A stretch of DNA of 64,000 nucleotides from Chaetoceros tenuissimus (taxonomy: Eukaryota; Bacillariophyta; Thalassiosirophyceae; Chaetocerotales; Chaetocerotaceae). Below the pieces are notes generated by a model, which worked only from the letters and a program-made list of their open reading frames with translations, was not told the DNA's origin and made no database searches. Position 1 is the first letter of the stretch; each line of letters opens with the position of its first letter. This document shows positions 33,267 to 43,874 of this stretch, piece by piece. Location of the stretch: the NCBI GenBank assembly GCA_021927905.1, contig BLLK01000062.1, forward strand, positions 1 to 64,000. Direction: 5' to 3'. The translations under genes and the position numbers were made by a program.

Positions 33267-35741
33267 ATGTCTTTTAACGCAGAGAATACATCGAAGCATC
33301 TATGTGCAAAACTTGAAAATTGCTGTTCAGATGATGACATTATCAAATCACAACAAAAAGCTTCAAATGAGGACTGGGACTCATTCCTGGAAGATTTCAG
33401 TAGAGTACAAGGAGATTCAGCAAAGAGAAAGATTTTAGAGCACCAATTTGAGAGAGTTGTAACAGTTTGTAAAGATGGTTCAGCGCTTATGCATCGAACA
33501 TATACAATCAATGATTCGCTCTTGCAAATGGCTTTGAGACGGCAACCTCCAAAGAGAGTTCTTGATATTTTTGCACTTTATTCTCCAATATACAAGTACT
33601 CCAGGGAATTATATGATTTGATTGATCCCATTCTCATCTCTGACGACGAGTGGACTGATGTTAAACGTTGCTTGTATAGACTCTGCATTAGCAAGGATCA
33701 TACTTTGACAGATGACGAAATTGAACAGGTATTTCGTATGAGGCATGGTTGGAGAGAAGATACTTTATTGATGTTGTGCACAAGAAGAGATCCACCTTTG
33801 AAAGTGGTCGAAGCTATGTTAGATGCATGCAGAGAGAGCATTGCCATTGTAGATACTCGACTTTATGACTGGATTCCATTCATTTATGCCATTGCATATT
33901 CTGCGAACGAGGCGGTGATTGAAGCATTGATTCCATCTGAGGAAGATTTTGATTGTTTTGACAGTTTGAAAGAACATAACTTTTTACAAAAGGTTGATAT
34001 CTATTGCAGAAGTCCTTTGCATTGGTCTATATTTTATGGATCGTCAACAGAGACAGTCATGTCAGTGATAAAGAATTCACCTCCCAAGGCTTTAGAACAA
34101 AGGGATAGTCTTGGCAATAGACCATTCGAGTTGGCTATTACTGTTGGTACATCTATGAAAATTGTGGAAATGTTGTTACCAGAGAGCATACAAAATTTCC
34201 AGGCAGTTGAGGTGAATATACTAAAGTCGTTGATTTACAAGAAGACAAAGAGATTGACTAATGGTAGCTTACTTCGGGGTACCATCGATGCATTTACGGA
34301 CAATATCATGAGTGATAAACATGGTAGTGAAGATGAGTACACAGATACAAAGAGATATGATGTTTCTCAAAAAATGATACCTTATATGGCGAACCAGATT
34401 TCAAGGAAAAGATATCTCCAAGAGGTTATGATTACAAAGAGTTGTCACACTATCTCAACTGCAGTGCTGGTGCTTGATTTCTATTCTTGCTTTCTCCTTC
34501 TTTTATCATACAGATATTCGACACTTCATTATATAGAATATGGAGTCGAAGCTAGTGGTATTAGTCCTTGGCTATATTGGCTACTTCTCTCTATTGTGTA
34601 CATGACTTCAAGAGAGGTTTGTCAGATCTACATCAAAGGATTAGCGTGGTTCACTGACGCATGGAACTATTTGGATGCCGTCACGATAGGTTTAGTTATC
34701 TGGTGTATGGTGAGAATGTTCCAAAATGATATTGACAGCAACTTTGCCCCAGTTGTAGTGATGGGTACGGCCTTGGTATGGCTAAACGCACTAGGATTTC
34801 TTCGATCGACACTGCTTCGATTCAGCATTTTTGTTTCAGGTCTAGTTACCATTGTTATGGATCTCATACCATTTCTGATTGTTTCTTTGCTTCTTTTGGT
34901 TGCTTTTGGAGAAATGTACAATGTTGATAGTATTGCACAAGGATTATGCCTTCAAGAAAGTAATGAGGCTTTGAACTTTTGTACAAGTGAATCATCTCTC
35001 TTCAGCATGTATGCTTTCTTCGTCGGTGGTATCGAATTAGGGGACTTATCTTCGACGACAACAATGAAAGTGATTTCGATTGCATTTGGATTTTTTGTCG
35101 CAGTAGTTTTGCTCAATGTGGTTATTGCAATTGTGTCAAAGTCATGGGATACCGTAACAGAGGAAGGAAAAGAAATATATTGGCGTTATCGTTTGCAATT
35201 CTTTGAAGATGTTCGGAATTATGAAGAACTAATGCCATGGTTTATGGGGAGGGAAGTTATGTGGGTGAGCGCCATACATAGATTTATCGATTGCCGCTTA
35301 GATAGAGCGTGCCAATTCTTTTGGTTTCGAAGTGATTATTGGGGAAATTACGACTCGATCATTGATAGAGTAACCTCATCGACGTATGGTTCGCTAATAT
35401 GGCAGTATTTCTATGAGCAAAGAAATGCAACAAGTTGCTGGGAGCGCAGGAGAAATACTTTAAAAGCGATGATAATTGTGGGACTCATGACTATATCAAC
35501 GATAATTCTATTCCTACTTGGGTTGGCTTCCTGTGGAATATTTTGGCCTCCGTCAATAAGAAAATTCTTATTTGGGCAAGCTGCACTAGCAGAATCTTCT
35601 GAACTTGAGGAAATTCGCAGTGCCATACATGACTTGTCAGATGACATGAAATGGCTTTGTTGCGTAAAGAAGAAAGAAAAGAAAATGATTCGTCATACAG
35701 ACAGTGATGAGACAGAAATCATGTCGCATGTGCTTGGGTAG
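33267..35741 (+). CDS. TRP-like cation channel with ankyrin-type N-terminus
   Basis: A single 824-residue frame. The N-terminal 380 residues are soluble and include ankyrin-like repeats (PLHWSIFYGSS and DSLGNRPFELAI at about 252-290). Six membrane segments follow between about 395 and 625: CHTISTAVLVLDFYSCFLLL, ISPWLYWLLLSIVYM, YLDAVTIGLVIWCMV, VVVMGTALVWLNALGF, LVTIVMDLIPFLIVSLLLLV, then a pore loop FFVGGIELGDL and a last segment FFVAVVLLNVVIAIVS. This is the TRP/ion-transport layout. One more hydrophobic segment lies at about 740-765, which is unusual for TRP channels. Ion selectivity and the gating stimulus are unknown. Confidence 0.8.
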   Translation: MSFNAENTSKHLCAKLENCCSDDDIIKSQQKASNEDWDSFLEDFSRVQGDSAKRKILEHQFERVVTVCKDGSALMHRTYTINDSLLQMALRRQPPKRVLDIFALYSPIYKYSRELYDLIDPILISDDEWTDVKRCLYRLCISKDHTLTDDEIEQVFRMRHGWREDTLLMLCTRRDPPLKVVEAMLDACRESIAIVDTRLYDWIPFIYAIAYSANEAVIEALIPSEEDFDCFDSLKEHNFLQKVDIYCRSPLHWSIFYGSSTETVMSVIKNSPPKALEQRDSLGNRPFELAITVGTSMKIVEMLLPESIQNFQAVEVNILKSLIYKKTKRLTNGSLLRGTIDAFTDNIMSDKHGSEDEYTDTKRYDVSQKMIPYMANQISRKRYLQEVMITKSCHTISTAVLVLDFYSCFLLLLSYRYSTLHYIEYGVEASGISPWLYWLLLSIVYMTSREVCQIYIKGLAWFTDAWNYLDAVTIGLVIWCMVRMFQNDIDSNFAPVVVMGTALVWLNALGFLRSTLLRFSIFVSGLVTIVMDLIPFLIVSLLLLVAFGEMYNVDSIAQGLCLQESNEALNFCTSESSLFSMYAFFVGGIELGDLSSTTTMKVISIAFGFFVAVVLLNVVIAIVSKSWDTVTEEGKEIYWRYRLQFFEDVRNYEELMPWFMGREVMWVSAIHRFIDCRLDRACQFFWFRSDYWGNYDSIIDRVTSSTYGSLIWQYFYEQRNATSCWERRRNTLKAMIIVGLMTISTIILFLLGLASCGIFWPPSIRKFLFGQAALAESSELEEIRSAIHDLSDDMKWLCCVKKKEKKMIRHTDSDETEIMSHVLG

Positions 35742-37234
35742 GGGAAAGTTGAAAGACACTACTCACTACGATAAACCACTGGGATAAATAATAAAAGTAA
35801 ATTATTTTGGGGTACTAAATGCTGCAATCGCTTCTGCATTACTCAATCCTATGTGACACTTCTCAAATATCTTGTAAAAAACTTCTCGCCCCAAAAGCAA
35901 TTCGTAGGATTGACAATCGGCACATAAGCTGATTCTGACGTCTGTTCTTCTTGATTCTCAAAACAAAGAGATAGAAATCGAGTGGGTGTCACCTTGTGGA
36001 GGCGATTCAGGTATTACAGGATACGTCATAGAGGGAAAGGCGGAAACTAAAGAAAGAGGTAATTTGCGAAGCAAAGGCTCTTCTCGATGTTATAATTGAT
36101 TATAATGTTTGTATGGTAACCCTACGAAGGTCACTTGTTATTGATGTTTTCACCATGATGTATTCAGTACAGCATACTTAGGAGTTGAAGATTGTTTGTT
36201 AAAGACAATTTTCTCGTCAATCAGTTGTTCATGTCCTAAATGGCAAATGGTAAGTATCTCATGTCACAATTACAATCCAGTGTAATGCAAATGAGGATTG
36301 AAATACTTTGAGATGGGTAGAATAGAAGCCCAAATCGCTCATTCAATTAAAGTCGCCAACATAGAAGTATCGTTATCTGTAAAGACTTACACTACGTGTT
36401 AATCTTTGGAAAAACAGGTTGCTTGTGGATTGAGAATAGCTCTAGGCAAACATTCACCCTTGGGATGAGCAGTGGAAATGGCAAAGATGATGGAATAGGA
36501 CACTTTTGTCATCAACAATACTCAGATGGAAAAAGATGATTAGTCGACAGATATTTCAATTTGATGGGCCAAGTGTCAAATTATTTTTGTGCTTTTTGAA
36601 TGCAATGAGTGTCAAAAGGCTTCCCAAATCTATCATGTATGTATTGGATGTAAGTATAGTTCGAACATGGATGTGACATTTGACCTTCTCGCGGAGAAAA
36701 CTACGGGCTTTCATGCTTTCTCGCTTTGATTTCACAACTGCTATCATCAACAGTAAGTATGAGGAAAGGGCTTCTTGTTCTGACATTGATGCAGTACGTA
36801 TAGCTTTCTCAAAATTGATCACATCAAAAAGCTATTCTAGTGCATCTACTTCTTCCTTCCAACAAAATAAGTAGTAGAACAAATTCCATAATAGTGAAAG
36901 CAGTAACAAGCTGCCGGAAAGAAACAAAACATCGACACACGCATTCGTGGTAGAGAAAATAATTTCTAGACTTTTTAGTGCTTGTACAATCAAGAAAGAC
37001 AGTACCATACTCAAGTAATAGCTACTGTAGAAGGTAAACTATGCAAAGTAACAGCTGTCTGAATAGTTCAGGCCACAGAAGAGACAGCATCATGAGAATT
37101 CAACGCTGTCAAGAGACTTTGAAAGATATGTATAAAGATTCAAACATCTTCGATGATAGTAATTGTGATATCTCATCTCTCAATCTTTCTGGTAAGAACA
37201 GCCTCAATATTATTCAATCCTCTATTCGAAATGA
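35742..37234. other. Intergenic, 1.5 kb
   Basis: No confident gene. A short frame with an ATG at 37041-37238 just before the kinase could be an upstream exon or upstream reading frame, but its possible donor (GTAAGA at 37192) does not join the kinase in phase. Confidence 0.4.
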
Positions 37235-38582
37235 ATGACAACTTACAAGGGCGCCATACCATACTTCCAAGATGTAAAGGCAGGTAGTATGATTGGCAAG
37301 GGAACTTTTGGCCAGATAAGATCTCTTACGAGTCTGCCAAATGAAATTTCTTTCACGCAAATGAGTAGCGGAAGTAGCAGCAGTTCCATGTGTAACCTAG
37401 AGGAAACCGAAATTCGATCCGACTCGAGATCAGATCTGCCCTTGCCTCAAAAGTATGTACTGAAAGAAATTAGAGGAAGCATTGCTAATGACTGTAATGA
37501 GGCTACATTTAATGCTGCCGCTATTGACCTCGTCAAGGAGTCTCGATTTCTTCAGTTACTTTCTCATCATGAAAACATCATTGGGTTTTATTGTACTGGA
37601 GGGTGTGAAGGAAGTAGAGATTTCTTCATTCTCATTGAAAAGATTGAGAAAACGCTGTAAGTTGCTGAAAATTTCATCATCAGATGATGGTGAAATAGTC
37701 TAATTGATATTCACTAATACACACCTCTTTTAAAAAGAGACGACCTCTTTTTCAGAGAATGGAGACATTTACAAAGGAATTTGAATTGTATCAGAGTACA
37801 ACAATACCTCAAAGACCAAATATCCATTGAACATGATCTATGCAAGACTCCAAGGCGCCAGCAGAAAGATGCAACGCAGAAGTTTTTGATACTGCGACTT
37901 CAAGTTATAGTTGGTATTACTTCCGGCTTAGCCTTTCTTCATGAAAATAAGTGAGTATATGTACAAAATGAATTTATTCATTTGTTTCGAATTGTACTCA
38001 ATACTTGATAGTGTATTGTTTAGAGATTTGAAGCCTACCAATATTGGAATCAGCAGCAAAGGAGTGCCATTAATATTCGACTTTGGCCTTGCACGCGAGG
38101 TAAGTTTCTAGATTTTTCAGGATTTTGTTGACATCATGCTTCTCATATGTAATGTTAATTCAGCTAAAAAGTAAAGACAAGGTTGATGAAGAAGGCAACT
38201 ATAAGTTGACAGGAATGGTTGGCACTCTCAGGTATGTATGTTTCTTATACTTTATATTTCAAGGATTCACCATTATATCTTGCTTAAAAGTCTCTCTTAA
38301 GGTACATGACCCCAGAAGTCTACCGAAGTAACCCATATGGTCTTGCCTCTGACGTATACAGTCTTACAATGTTGCTGTACGAGGCTTTAACTCTGATTAA
38401 AGCCGTTTTGTTCCATGAATCCTTTTCGTTTTCAAAGATTGGTATTTGATAAAAACAAACGACCAAAAATCAACAGAAATATTCCTAAAGACATCCGTCA
38501 ACAGCTCAAGAAAGGTTGGTATCGTGACCCAAAGCTAAAAGACATGCATGAATGTATACAAAAGCATAGTATATTGAAGTGA
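37235..38582 (+). CDS. Protein kinase with a one-base frame break
   Basis: Exons by splice consensus and phase: 37235 to about 37658, 37756-37950, 38012-38099, 38164-38231 and 38302 on. Motifs in order are the glycine loop GKGTFG, catalytic Lys in KYVLKEI, catalytic loop VLFRDLKPTN (HRD reads FRD, common in stramenopile kinases), DFG in FDFGLARE, activation segment GTLRYMTPEVY, then SDVYSLTMLLYEALTLI. After ATTAAAG at 38396-38402 the frame is off by one. The next frame carries the expected end (PFRFQRLVFDKNKRPKI...GWYRDP) up to a TGA at 38580-38582. Three A residues sit at the break, so an assembly error is as likely as a real mutation. Substrate unknown. Confidence 0.75.
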
Positions 38583-38860
38583 AATGATTCATTCTAAGTT
38601 ACAGCCTCATTTTCATGGTAAACACATGCATTTTGCATATTCAACATCTATAACTAAATCCCAATCTTTTTTGTTTCCATGAACCTCTGTGAAAATTTGT
38701 TGCAACCGACATTCAACTTCAATCATGGTACATCTCTTTTAAGAATTCATTCCTCTTCCATCTCATATCTTTCTTTCAATACCGTTTCATTTTAGGTCGA
38801 ATGTTCTTTTACAAAGGAATGACATTTTTGTTCAAAGACATCTTCTTGATATAGTTTGCA

Positions 38861-39997
38861 TTACATTACGTATCCGGAATACAGAGTGAAATCGTTGGCC
38901 ATCTTCACAAAATTTATTGCTGTCATGGTATCATATACTGGAAGCTTAAATCTTCGCCGTAAAGCGTTGCTATAAGCTGGCATTTCTGCACATTCTTGAA
39001 GTAAGCAAACAACCCTCCCTCCGGCACGCTCAACTTCATTGATGCCTTGTTGACAGAGTGTACAAAGAGATTCCAGTCCTTTCTCAACGGATGCCTCATC
39101 TGTGGCGTCTTCTTGGAAACGAGAAAATGATCGCCCTTCTGCCACCCATCTTCCAAAGTTACCCACTTGCGATCCAACAATGAAGATAAAGTCCTGATCT
39201 ACATCGGCAGGAATGAGTTTATTTCTATCAAACGTATTTGAGTTTGCAGTCATGACCAAGATTTTATTCCCAGTTTCTGGTCGGAAATCATACATATTGG
39301 AAATGAAGGATAGCTGTTGCAAAGATGATAAAACAACTGGAACCTTTGTCATATTTCGAACACTAGCTTGAAATGCCTGAGAGTATCCAACATCTGCAGT
39401 AACTCCTATCACACCACTTTCTTCCAACGTTTTTACAGCCAACTTCATCTTATTCTCGATTACATCAGGTTCGTATCTGTAAACTTCTCCATGAATATAA
39501 TCATCTTCTTCAAATTTTCCTTCCGTGAATACATCACCTTTTCTTTTTTCAGTCACACGAACGTATCCAGATCTTGCAGCTGCAGATCCATTTGCATCGG
39601 GAAAAGAATGCCAAAGTTTACTCCAGTACTCATCAACGCTTCCATCAGCTTTCCGAATTCTGAACTCACTAGCAGGATATTTCCCAGCTGGTGTCATACC
39701 TAGTTGAACCGATTCAAAAGTCCAACCTTCTACCTTTATGATATTAGTATCACATGTAAACGACGTTGAATCACCTGGATCTCCTCTCGTTGGGATATAT
39801 TCATAGTCACATCGAAGAATTCCATACTTTATTCTCGACTTTATCTCTTGAATGTTTTCCACAGTTTGATGTAGGAGCTGTTCGTCACCCTTTGTGTCTA
39901 CGTGCAGATGGAAAGCAGCAGATTCAAGTTCTTCCTTGTGAATCTTTTGGGTTGCTTTCATTGAATCATCAGACATTGTATATTTATGATTTTTCAT
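38861..39997 (-). CDS. Asp/Glu racemase-superfamily-like protein
   Basis: A single 378-residue frame with an ATG start. The second half resembles the Asp/Glu/hydantoin racemase fold: GVIGVTADVGYSQAF at about 202, and LLQECAEMPAYSNAL with the conserved C-terminal Cys at about 332, then LPVYDTMTAINFV. Two-cysteine racemases carry a first Cys in the loop that here reads TADVG, so racemase activity is doubtful. The N-terminal 190 residues are not recognised. It is convergent with the kinase. Confidence 0.6.
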   Translation of the reverse strand: MKNHKYTMSDDSMKATQKIHKEELESAAFHLHVDTKGDEQLLHQTVENIQEIKSRIKYGILRCDYEYIPTRGDPGDSTSFTCDTNIIKVEGWTFESVQLGMTPAGKYPASEFRIRKADGSVDEYWSKLWHSFPDANGSAAARSGYVRVTEKRKGDVFTEGKFEEDDYIHGEVYRYEPDVIENKMKLAVKTLEESGVIGVTADVGYSQAFQASVRNMTKVPVVLSSLQQLSFISNMYDFRPETGNKILVMTANSNTFDRNKLIPADVDQDFIFIVGSQVGNFGRWVAEGRSFSRFQEDATDEASVEKGLESLCTLCQQGINEVERAGGRVVCLLQECAEMPAYSNALRRRFKLPVYDTMTAINFVKMANDFTLYSGYVM

Positions 39998-40486
39998 ACA
40001 AGAGTTTGCCTAGCTAGGATATTGAAGAAAATCTAGACGAACTGTTCCTATGAATCTTTGTACCCTTCTGTTCTTTGTTTCTTCAGTGGAAGGTAGCTAC
40101 AGTACTTGTTACCTATGTACAAGTATTTATATTGCCTGGCTATCTATGACCTTATGTAAATAACACAAATGATTTTCATGTGCATAAAAAGGTAAAAGCT
40201 TCTGTCGTTTTTGTTCTTTGTTTTTTGCCAATGCTCAGTGAAAACAAGTAAGACAGCTGTCAAGACACATTTTTAACGGATGTCAAAAGAGAGGTTATGA
40301 TAGACCACGTCACATCTATCGCGCGCTGTTACACATCACATTTTACTCGCTAAATACAAAACGCAAGAAGAGTGTATGAATGGGTGAAAAGAAAGCCTTC
40401 GAAAGGAGGTTGTACGGCTATTACTACCACGCTCAGTTAAACTATATCTCCCAGCTGATCTTTTATATATTACCTTATTTGTCAAT
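39998..40486. other. Divergent promoter region
   Basis: 489 bp between the racemase-like gene and the coiled-coil gene; nothing further seen. Confidence 0.5.
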
Positions 40487-41615
40487 ATGCGTCTCAGTGG
40501 TCTAGCAGTTGCAACTTTTGCGTCCATCGCAGCAAACACTTCAGCTTTTGCTCCTAATGCAAATGGAGTTGCACGTGCACCTCTTACCATTAATATGGCA
40601 TCCAATAATAATGAAGTCTCCACAGCTATGGATTCGGCAAAGAATGGACTTCTTTCAGCAGTTGCTGCATCAATGATTTTCCTATCACCTGGTCCAGCAC
40701 TTGTAGAGCCAGCATATGCAGCAGCTCCTGCAGCACAACCAGTCGCAACAAAAACAGCAACTACATCAAAAACTGTAGCAAAGAAGGAAGAACCAGTAAA
40801 GGCTGATCCACTTGCAGCAGAGAAGGCAGCACTTGCAGCAGCAAAGAAAAAATACACTGAATCTACTGCTGCTGTAACAAGTGCAAAGAAGGCACTCAAT
40901 GATGCTACAACTACACTTGGAAAGGCTGAGACTGCATCAAAGAATGCAGATAATAAGGTTACTTCTGCGAAGAAGGCTTTGATCCAAGCAAATGATAAAC
41001 TTGCAGATGCAAAGGCAAAAGAAGGAAGTGGAAGTGCTGCAGCTCTTAAAAATGTAGAAGCTTTGGCTGGAAAAGTTGGTAAGTAATTCATGGAAGAATT
41101 GAAACTGTTTCGTAGCAAACTTGAATTTTATATCTCACTTGTTATGTGTAGGAACCGCAAAGGATGAACTTCAAAAGGCAGAAGCAGCTGCAAAAACTGC
41201 AAAGGCTACAAAGGATGCTGCGGCTAAAACAGTAAAAGACGCAACCACAGCAGAGAAAAATGCAGTAGCTGCAGAAAAGACAGCAAAATCCAGTGTTGAT
41301 ACTGCTGCCAAGAAGCTTGAGAAAGACACAAAGAAATTAGCTGAATCAGAGAAGAAGGCAGCGAAGAAGAAGGTAGAAGCTGAAAAGAAGGCAAAGGCAG
41401 AGGCAAAGAAAAAGGCTGAAGCTGAAAAGAAAGCAAAACAAATCGCAGACAAGAAGAAGGCTGAGGCTGCTAAAAAGGCTAAGGAAGCAGCACAAAAGAA
41501 AGCACAGGCAATCGCTGAAACTGAAGCAAAATTGAAGGCTATTCAAAGAGCAGAAAAGGACAGTGAAGCGAAAGCAAAACAACTAGAAGCTGAAATTTCT
41601 CGACTCAAGAAGTAA
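40487..41615 (+). CDS. Plastid (probably thylakoid-lumen) Lys/Ala-rich coiled-coil protein
   Basis: Exons 40487-41078 and 41152-41615 (73-bp intron, phase 1) give 351 residues. The presequence has three parts: a signal peptide ending NTSAFAPN (the diatom ASAFAP import motif), a short transit region, then a second hydrophobic stretch LLSAVAASMIFLSPGPALV ending AYA|A at about residues 82-85, a lumen-type processing site. The rest is a long Ala/Lys/Glu-rich coiled coil with heptad-like AEKKAKAEAKKKAEAEKKAK character. No enzyme domain is visible. The role is unknown; a structural or scaffold role would suit the composition. Confidence 0.75.
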
Positions 41616-41762
41616 TCCATTTCCATATATATTATATTTTCAATTGAATAAAATGATTCAGAGACCAATGCGTAAAATTGTATAATGACAGCTAGAAAGA
41701 AGGGAATAAGTTTGGTCCTAGAAAAAGAAATCTAATAAAAAGACTTGTAAAATCAAATGCAG

Positions 41763-42682
41763 TTATTTTGCAAAGATATTCGTTACTTGTGCATACGCGC
41801 TTTTGAATCCATGCAAAGCATCACCTAGTGTATTTGATGGATTTATTTCAGATGAAAGCACAACGACTTCTGAATCTTCTTTGTCGTATCCTCGAGGAGA
41901 ATCTGTGATTTGCAAGAGCACCAAGTCCACGATTGAAGATGCATTGGAGAAAGATCGAAGTCTTGTTTTGAAGGGGGGATATGAGACTTTGTTTCAACAG
42001 ATTGAAAAGCTTAAATGTCGAAATAAATGCACTTACGTAAAAGGCTGAATCAACATTTGTTCATTGGAAGATTTTGAATACAAGCAAATTTCATCCTCAT
42101 TCTCAGGCCCATTTCTTATTGAAAACGAGGCATGTCCACTGATAATTAAATATAATTCTACTGCTTCTGAGTTCCGATATGCCACAGCCGTTGAGGGCTT
42201 CAATACAATTCTTTTACAATGCATATGCGAAGTTAAAGCATTTGTAGAATTGACAAGGATTTGCGCTAATGACGATTCTCCATAGGTAAATTGCTTGTAG
42301 CTGTCAACTTTCATATCATCCTTTCCTTCAGTTGATTTGATGTCTTCCTCTGTCATATGTTTCAGGAAAAACTTGACTCTTTCCTTTATTCTACGCTTAC
42401 TCATTTGATTTAATGCTAAAAGTATCAAACTTGCTCCTGAAACTGTCATTTAGAAAAGAAAGAGAAGATATGAAATGAAAATTATATTCATACACGTAAT
42501 TCTTGTAAATATGTATAAATTCAGCACTAACCAACTCCTATGGCAAAACATGTAGTTTGCGAATTGTATTCTGTGTAAGGAGAAGACGCGTTTCTTTTCC
42601 CAATGCTTGCAGATGACTTTTCATGCCCTTTCCCAAGAATCAGTGATGTCAAAGCACCTGCTAACGCAACGAAATGCGACAT
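41763..42682 (-). CDS. Cupin-fold protein with N-terminal membrane segment, three exons
   Basis: Exons 42682-42532, 42442-42037 and 41961-41763 total 756 bp (251 residues); introns are 89 and 75 bp with matching phases. Exon 1 begins MSHFVALAGALTSLILGKG. A second hydrophobic stretch spans the first junction (CFAIGV...GASLILLAL). The cupin barrel reads KRIVLKPSTAVAYRNSEAVE, LYLIISGHASFSI and IQPFT, completed only by exon 3 (LRSFSNASSIVDLVLLQITD, SPRGYD). Metal-binding His residues are not obvious, so it may be a non-metal cupin. The first acceptor has an in-frame alternative six bases on. Confidence 0.65.
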
Positions 42683-43004
42683 GATCTCTTGAAGTGAATG
42701 CAAATAGATTTCTAAATAGTTCTAAACGAAAAATACCAATTCATGCATTAGTTTTTCTTTTCATCGATGATGAGAAAAAGAATTTTTGCATCATCCATCA
42801 TGCATCATGATCAAAACCTATTATGAGATCTTGTGAGTATCAGCTAGCTATTTACATTTCCTAAGTAGCAATCCGAATCTAAGTTGAAGTATCTTCTTCT
42901 GGTCTACTTCCACTCCTCTCGCTTTTGCGATCCTATTACACGACGTCTATTCGCAACTATCCTGACTTTCCACATCATCATAATTACCAAACAAATCTAT
43001 CAAA
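42683..43004. other. Divergent promoter region of the cupin and FCP genes
   Basis: 322 bp; AT-rich, with a pyrimidine-rich leader just before the FCP start. Confidence 0.5.
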
Positions 43005-43628
43005 ATGAAACTCGCTATCGCTGCTCTTCTTTGTGCTTCCGCTGCTGCTTTCGCACCAGCTCCTTCCACCAAGGCTTCCACCTCCCTTCAGGTTTCCGAG
43101 ATCGAGCTTGGAGTAACTGAGCCACTTGGAGTTTACGATCCACTTGGATGGCTTGAGTCTGAGCCAGAGGCTTTCGAGCGTCGTCGTGCTGTTGAGAGAA
43201 AGCACGGACGTGTTGCTATGGCTGCTGTTGTAGGAACCATCGTTCACAACAACCACATCGTTTTCGATGGATACCTTTCCCCATCTGCTAACCTTAAGTT
43301 CTCCGATGTTCCAACCGGAATTGACGGAATCCGTGCTATCCCAACCGCTGGACTTGCACAGATCGTAGCTTTCTTCGCTCTTGTTGAGCTTGCATGGATG
43401 CCTGCTTCCAAGTACGACGGAGACTACGGAGTTGGTTACTTCGGAACCGACATCAAGGACCCAGAGGAGAAGGCACGCAAGCTTAATGTTGAGCTTAACA
43501 ACGGACGTGCTGCTATGATGGGAATCATGGGTAACATGGTTGCTGAGGTTCTTACTGGACAGACCATGTACGAGCAGTACGCTGCTGGACACATCTCCCC
43601 ATTCGGAGATGGACAGGGAGTATTCTAA
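43005..43628 (+). CDS. FCP: Fucoxanthin-chlorophyll a/c-binding light-harvesting protein
   Basis: An intronless 207-residue frame, normal length for an FCP. It starts with a plastid bipartite presequence (MKLAIAALLCASAAAFAPAP). The mature part has helix A with the chlorophyll-binding motif ERRRAVERKHGRVAMAAVVG, helix B around AGLAQIVAFFALVELAWM, and helix C with LNNGRAAMMGIMGNMV, then the short hydrophobic end. It sits in the thylakoid membrane and feeds energy to the photosystems. Codon use is much more biased than in the neighbours (GGA, CTT, GTT, AAG, TCC), as expected for a very highly expressed gene. Probably of the Lhcf class. Confidence 0.97.
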   Translation: MKLAIAALLCASAAAFAPAPSTKASTSLQVSEIELGVTEPLGVYDPLGWLESEPEAFERRRAVERKHGRVAMAAVVGTIVHNNHIVFDGYLSPSANLKFSDVPTGIDGIRAIPTAGLAQIVAFFALVELAWMPASKYDGDYGVGYFGTDIKDPEEKARKLNVELNNGRAAMMGIMGNMVAEVLTGQTMYEQYAAGHISPFGDGQGVF

Positions 43629-43874
43629 ATACCCTCTTATGAATAGGGCACCACACAGTTTTTCTGTTGATGTTTGATTGCAGTGCGCGCGAACGTTTTC
43701 TAGAAATAGGGTAAACTAAACATTTTTCTACACGAAATTCATTTAAGTATATCTTTGTGTGTTTTTTCATTGTGTTCGAAGTTCGACGAGTCTACTTTAG
43801 AAGGAGCTTCATTGTGCACTTTGATACAAGAAAGTATATTCATATGTCACTTTAAAATTTACTACTATACAATT

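Noticed and set aside
36556-36874. Short frames on both strands before the kinase
   Set aside because: They overlap one another, lack homology and splice logic, and their length is expected by chance.
40336-41118. Minus-strand Ala/Phe-rich frame
   Set aside because: Antisense of the Lys/Ala-rich coiled-coil gene; composition artefact.
42984-43592. Minus-strand 202-codon frame
   Set aside because: Antisense shadow of the FCP gene, caused by its strong codon bias.
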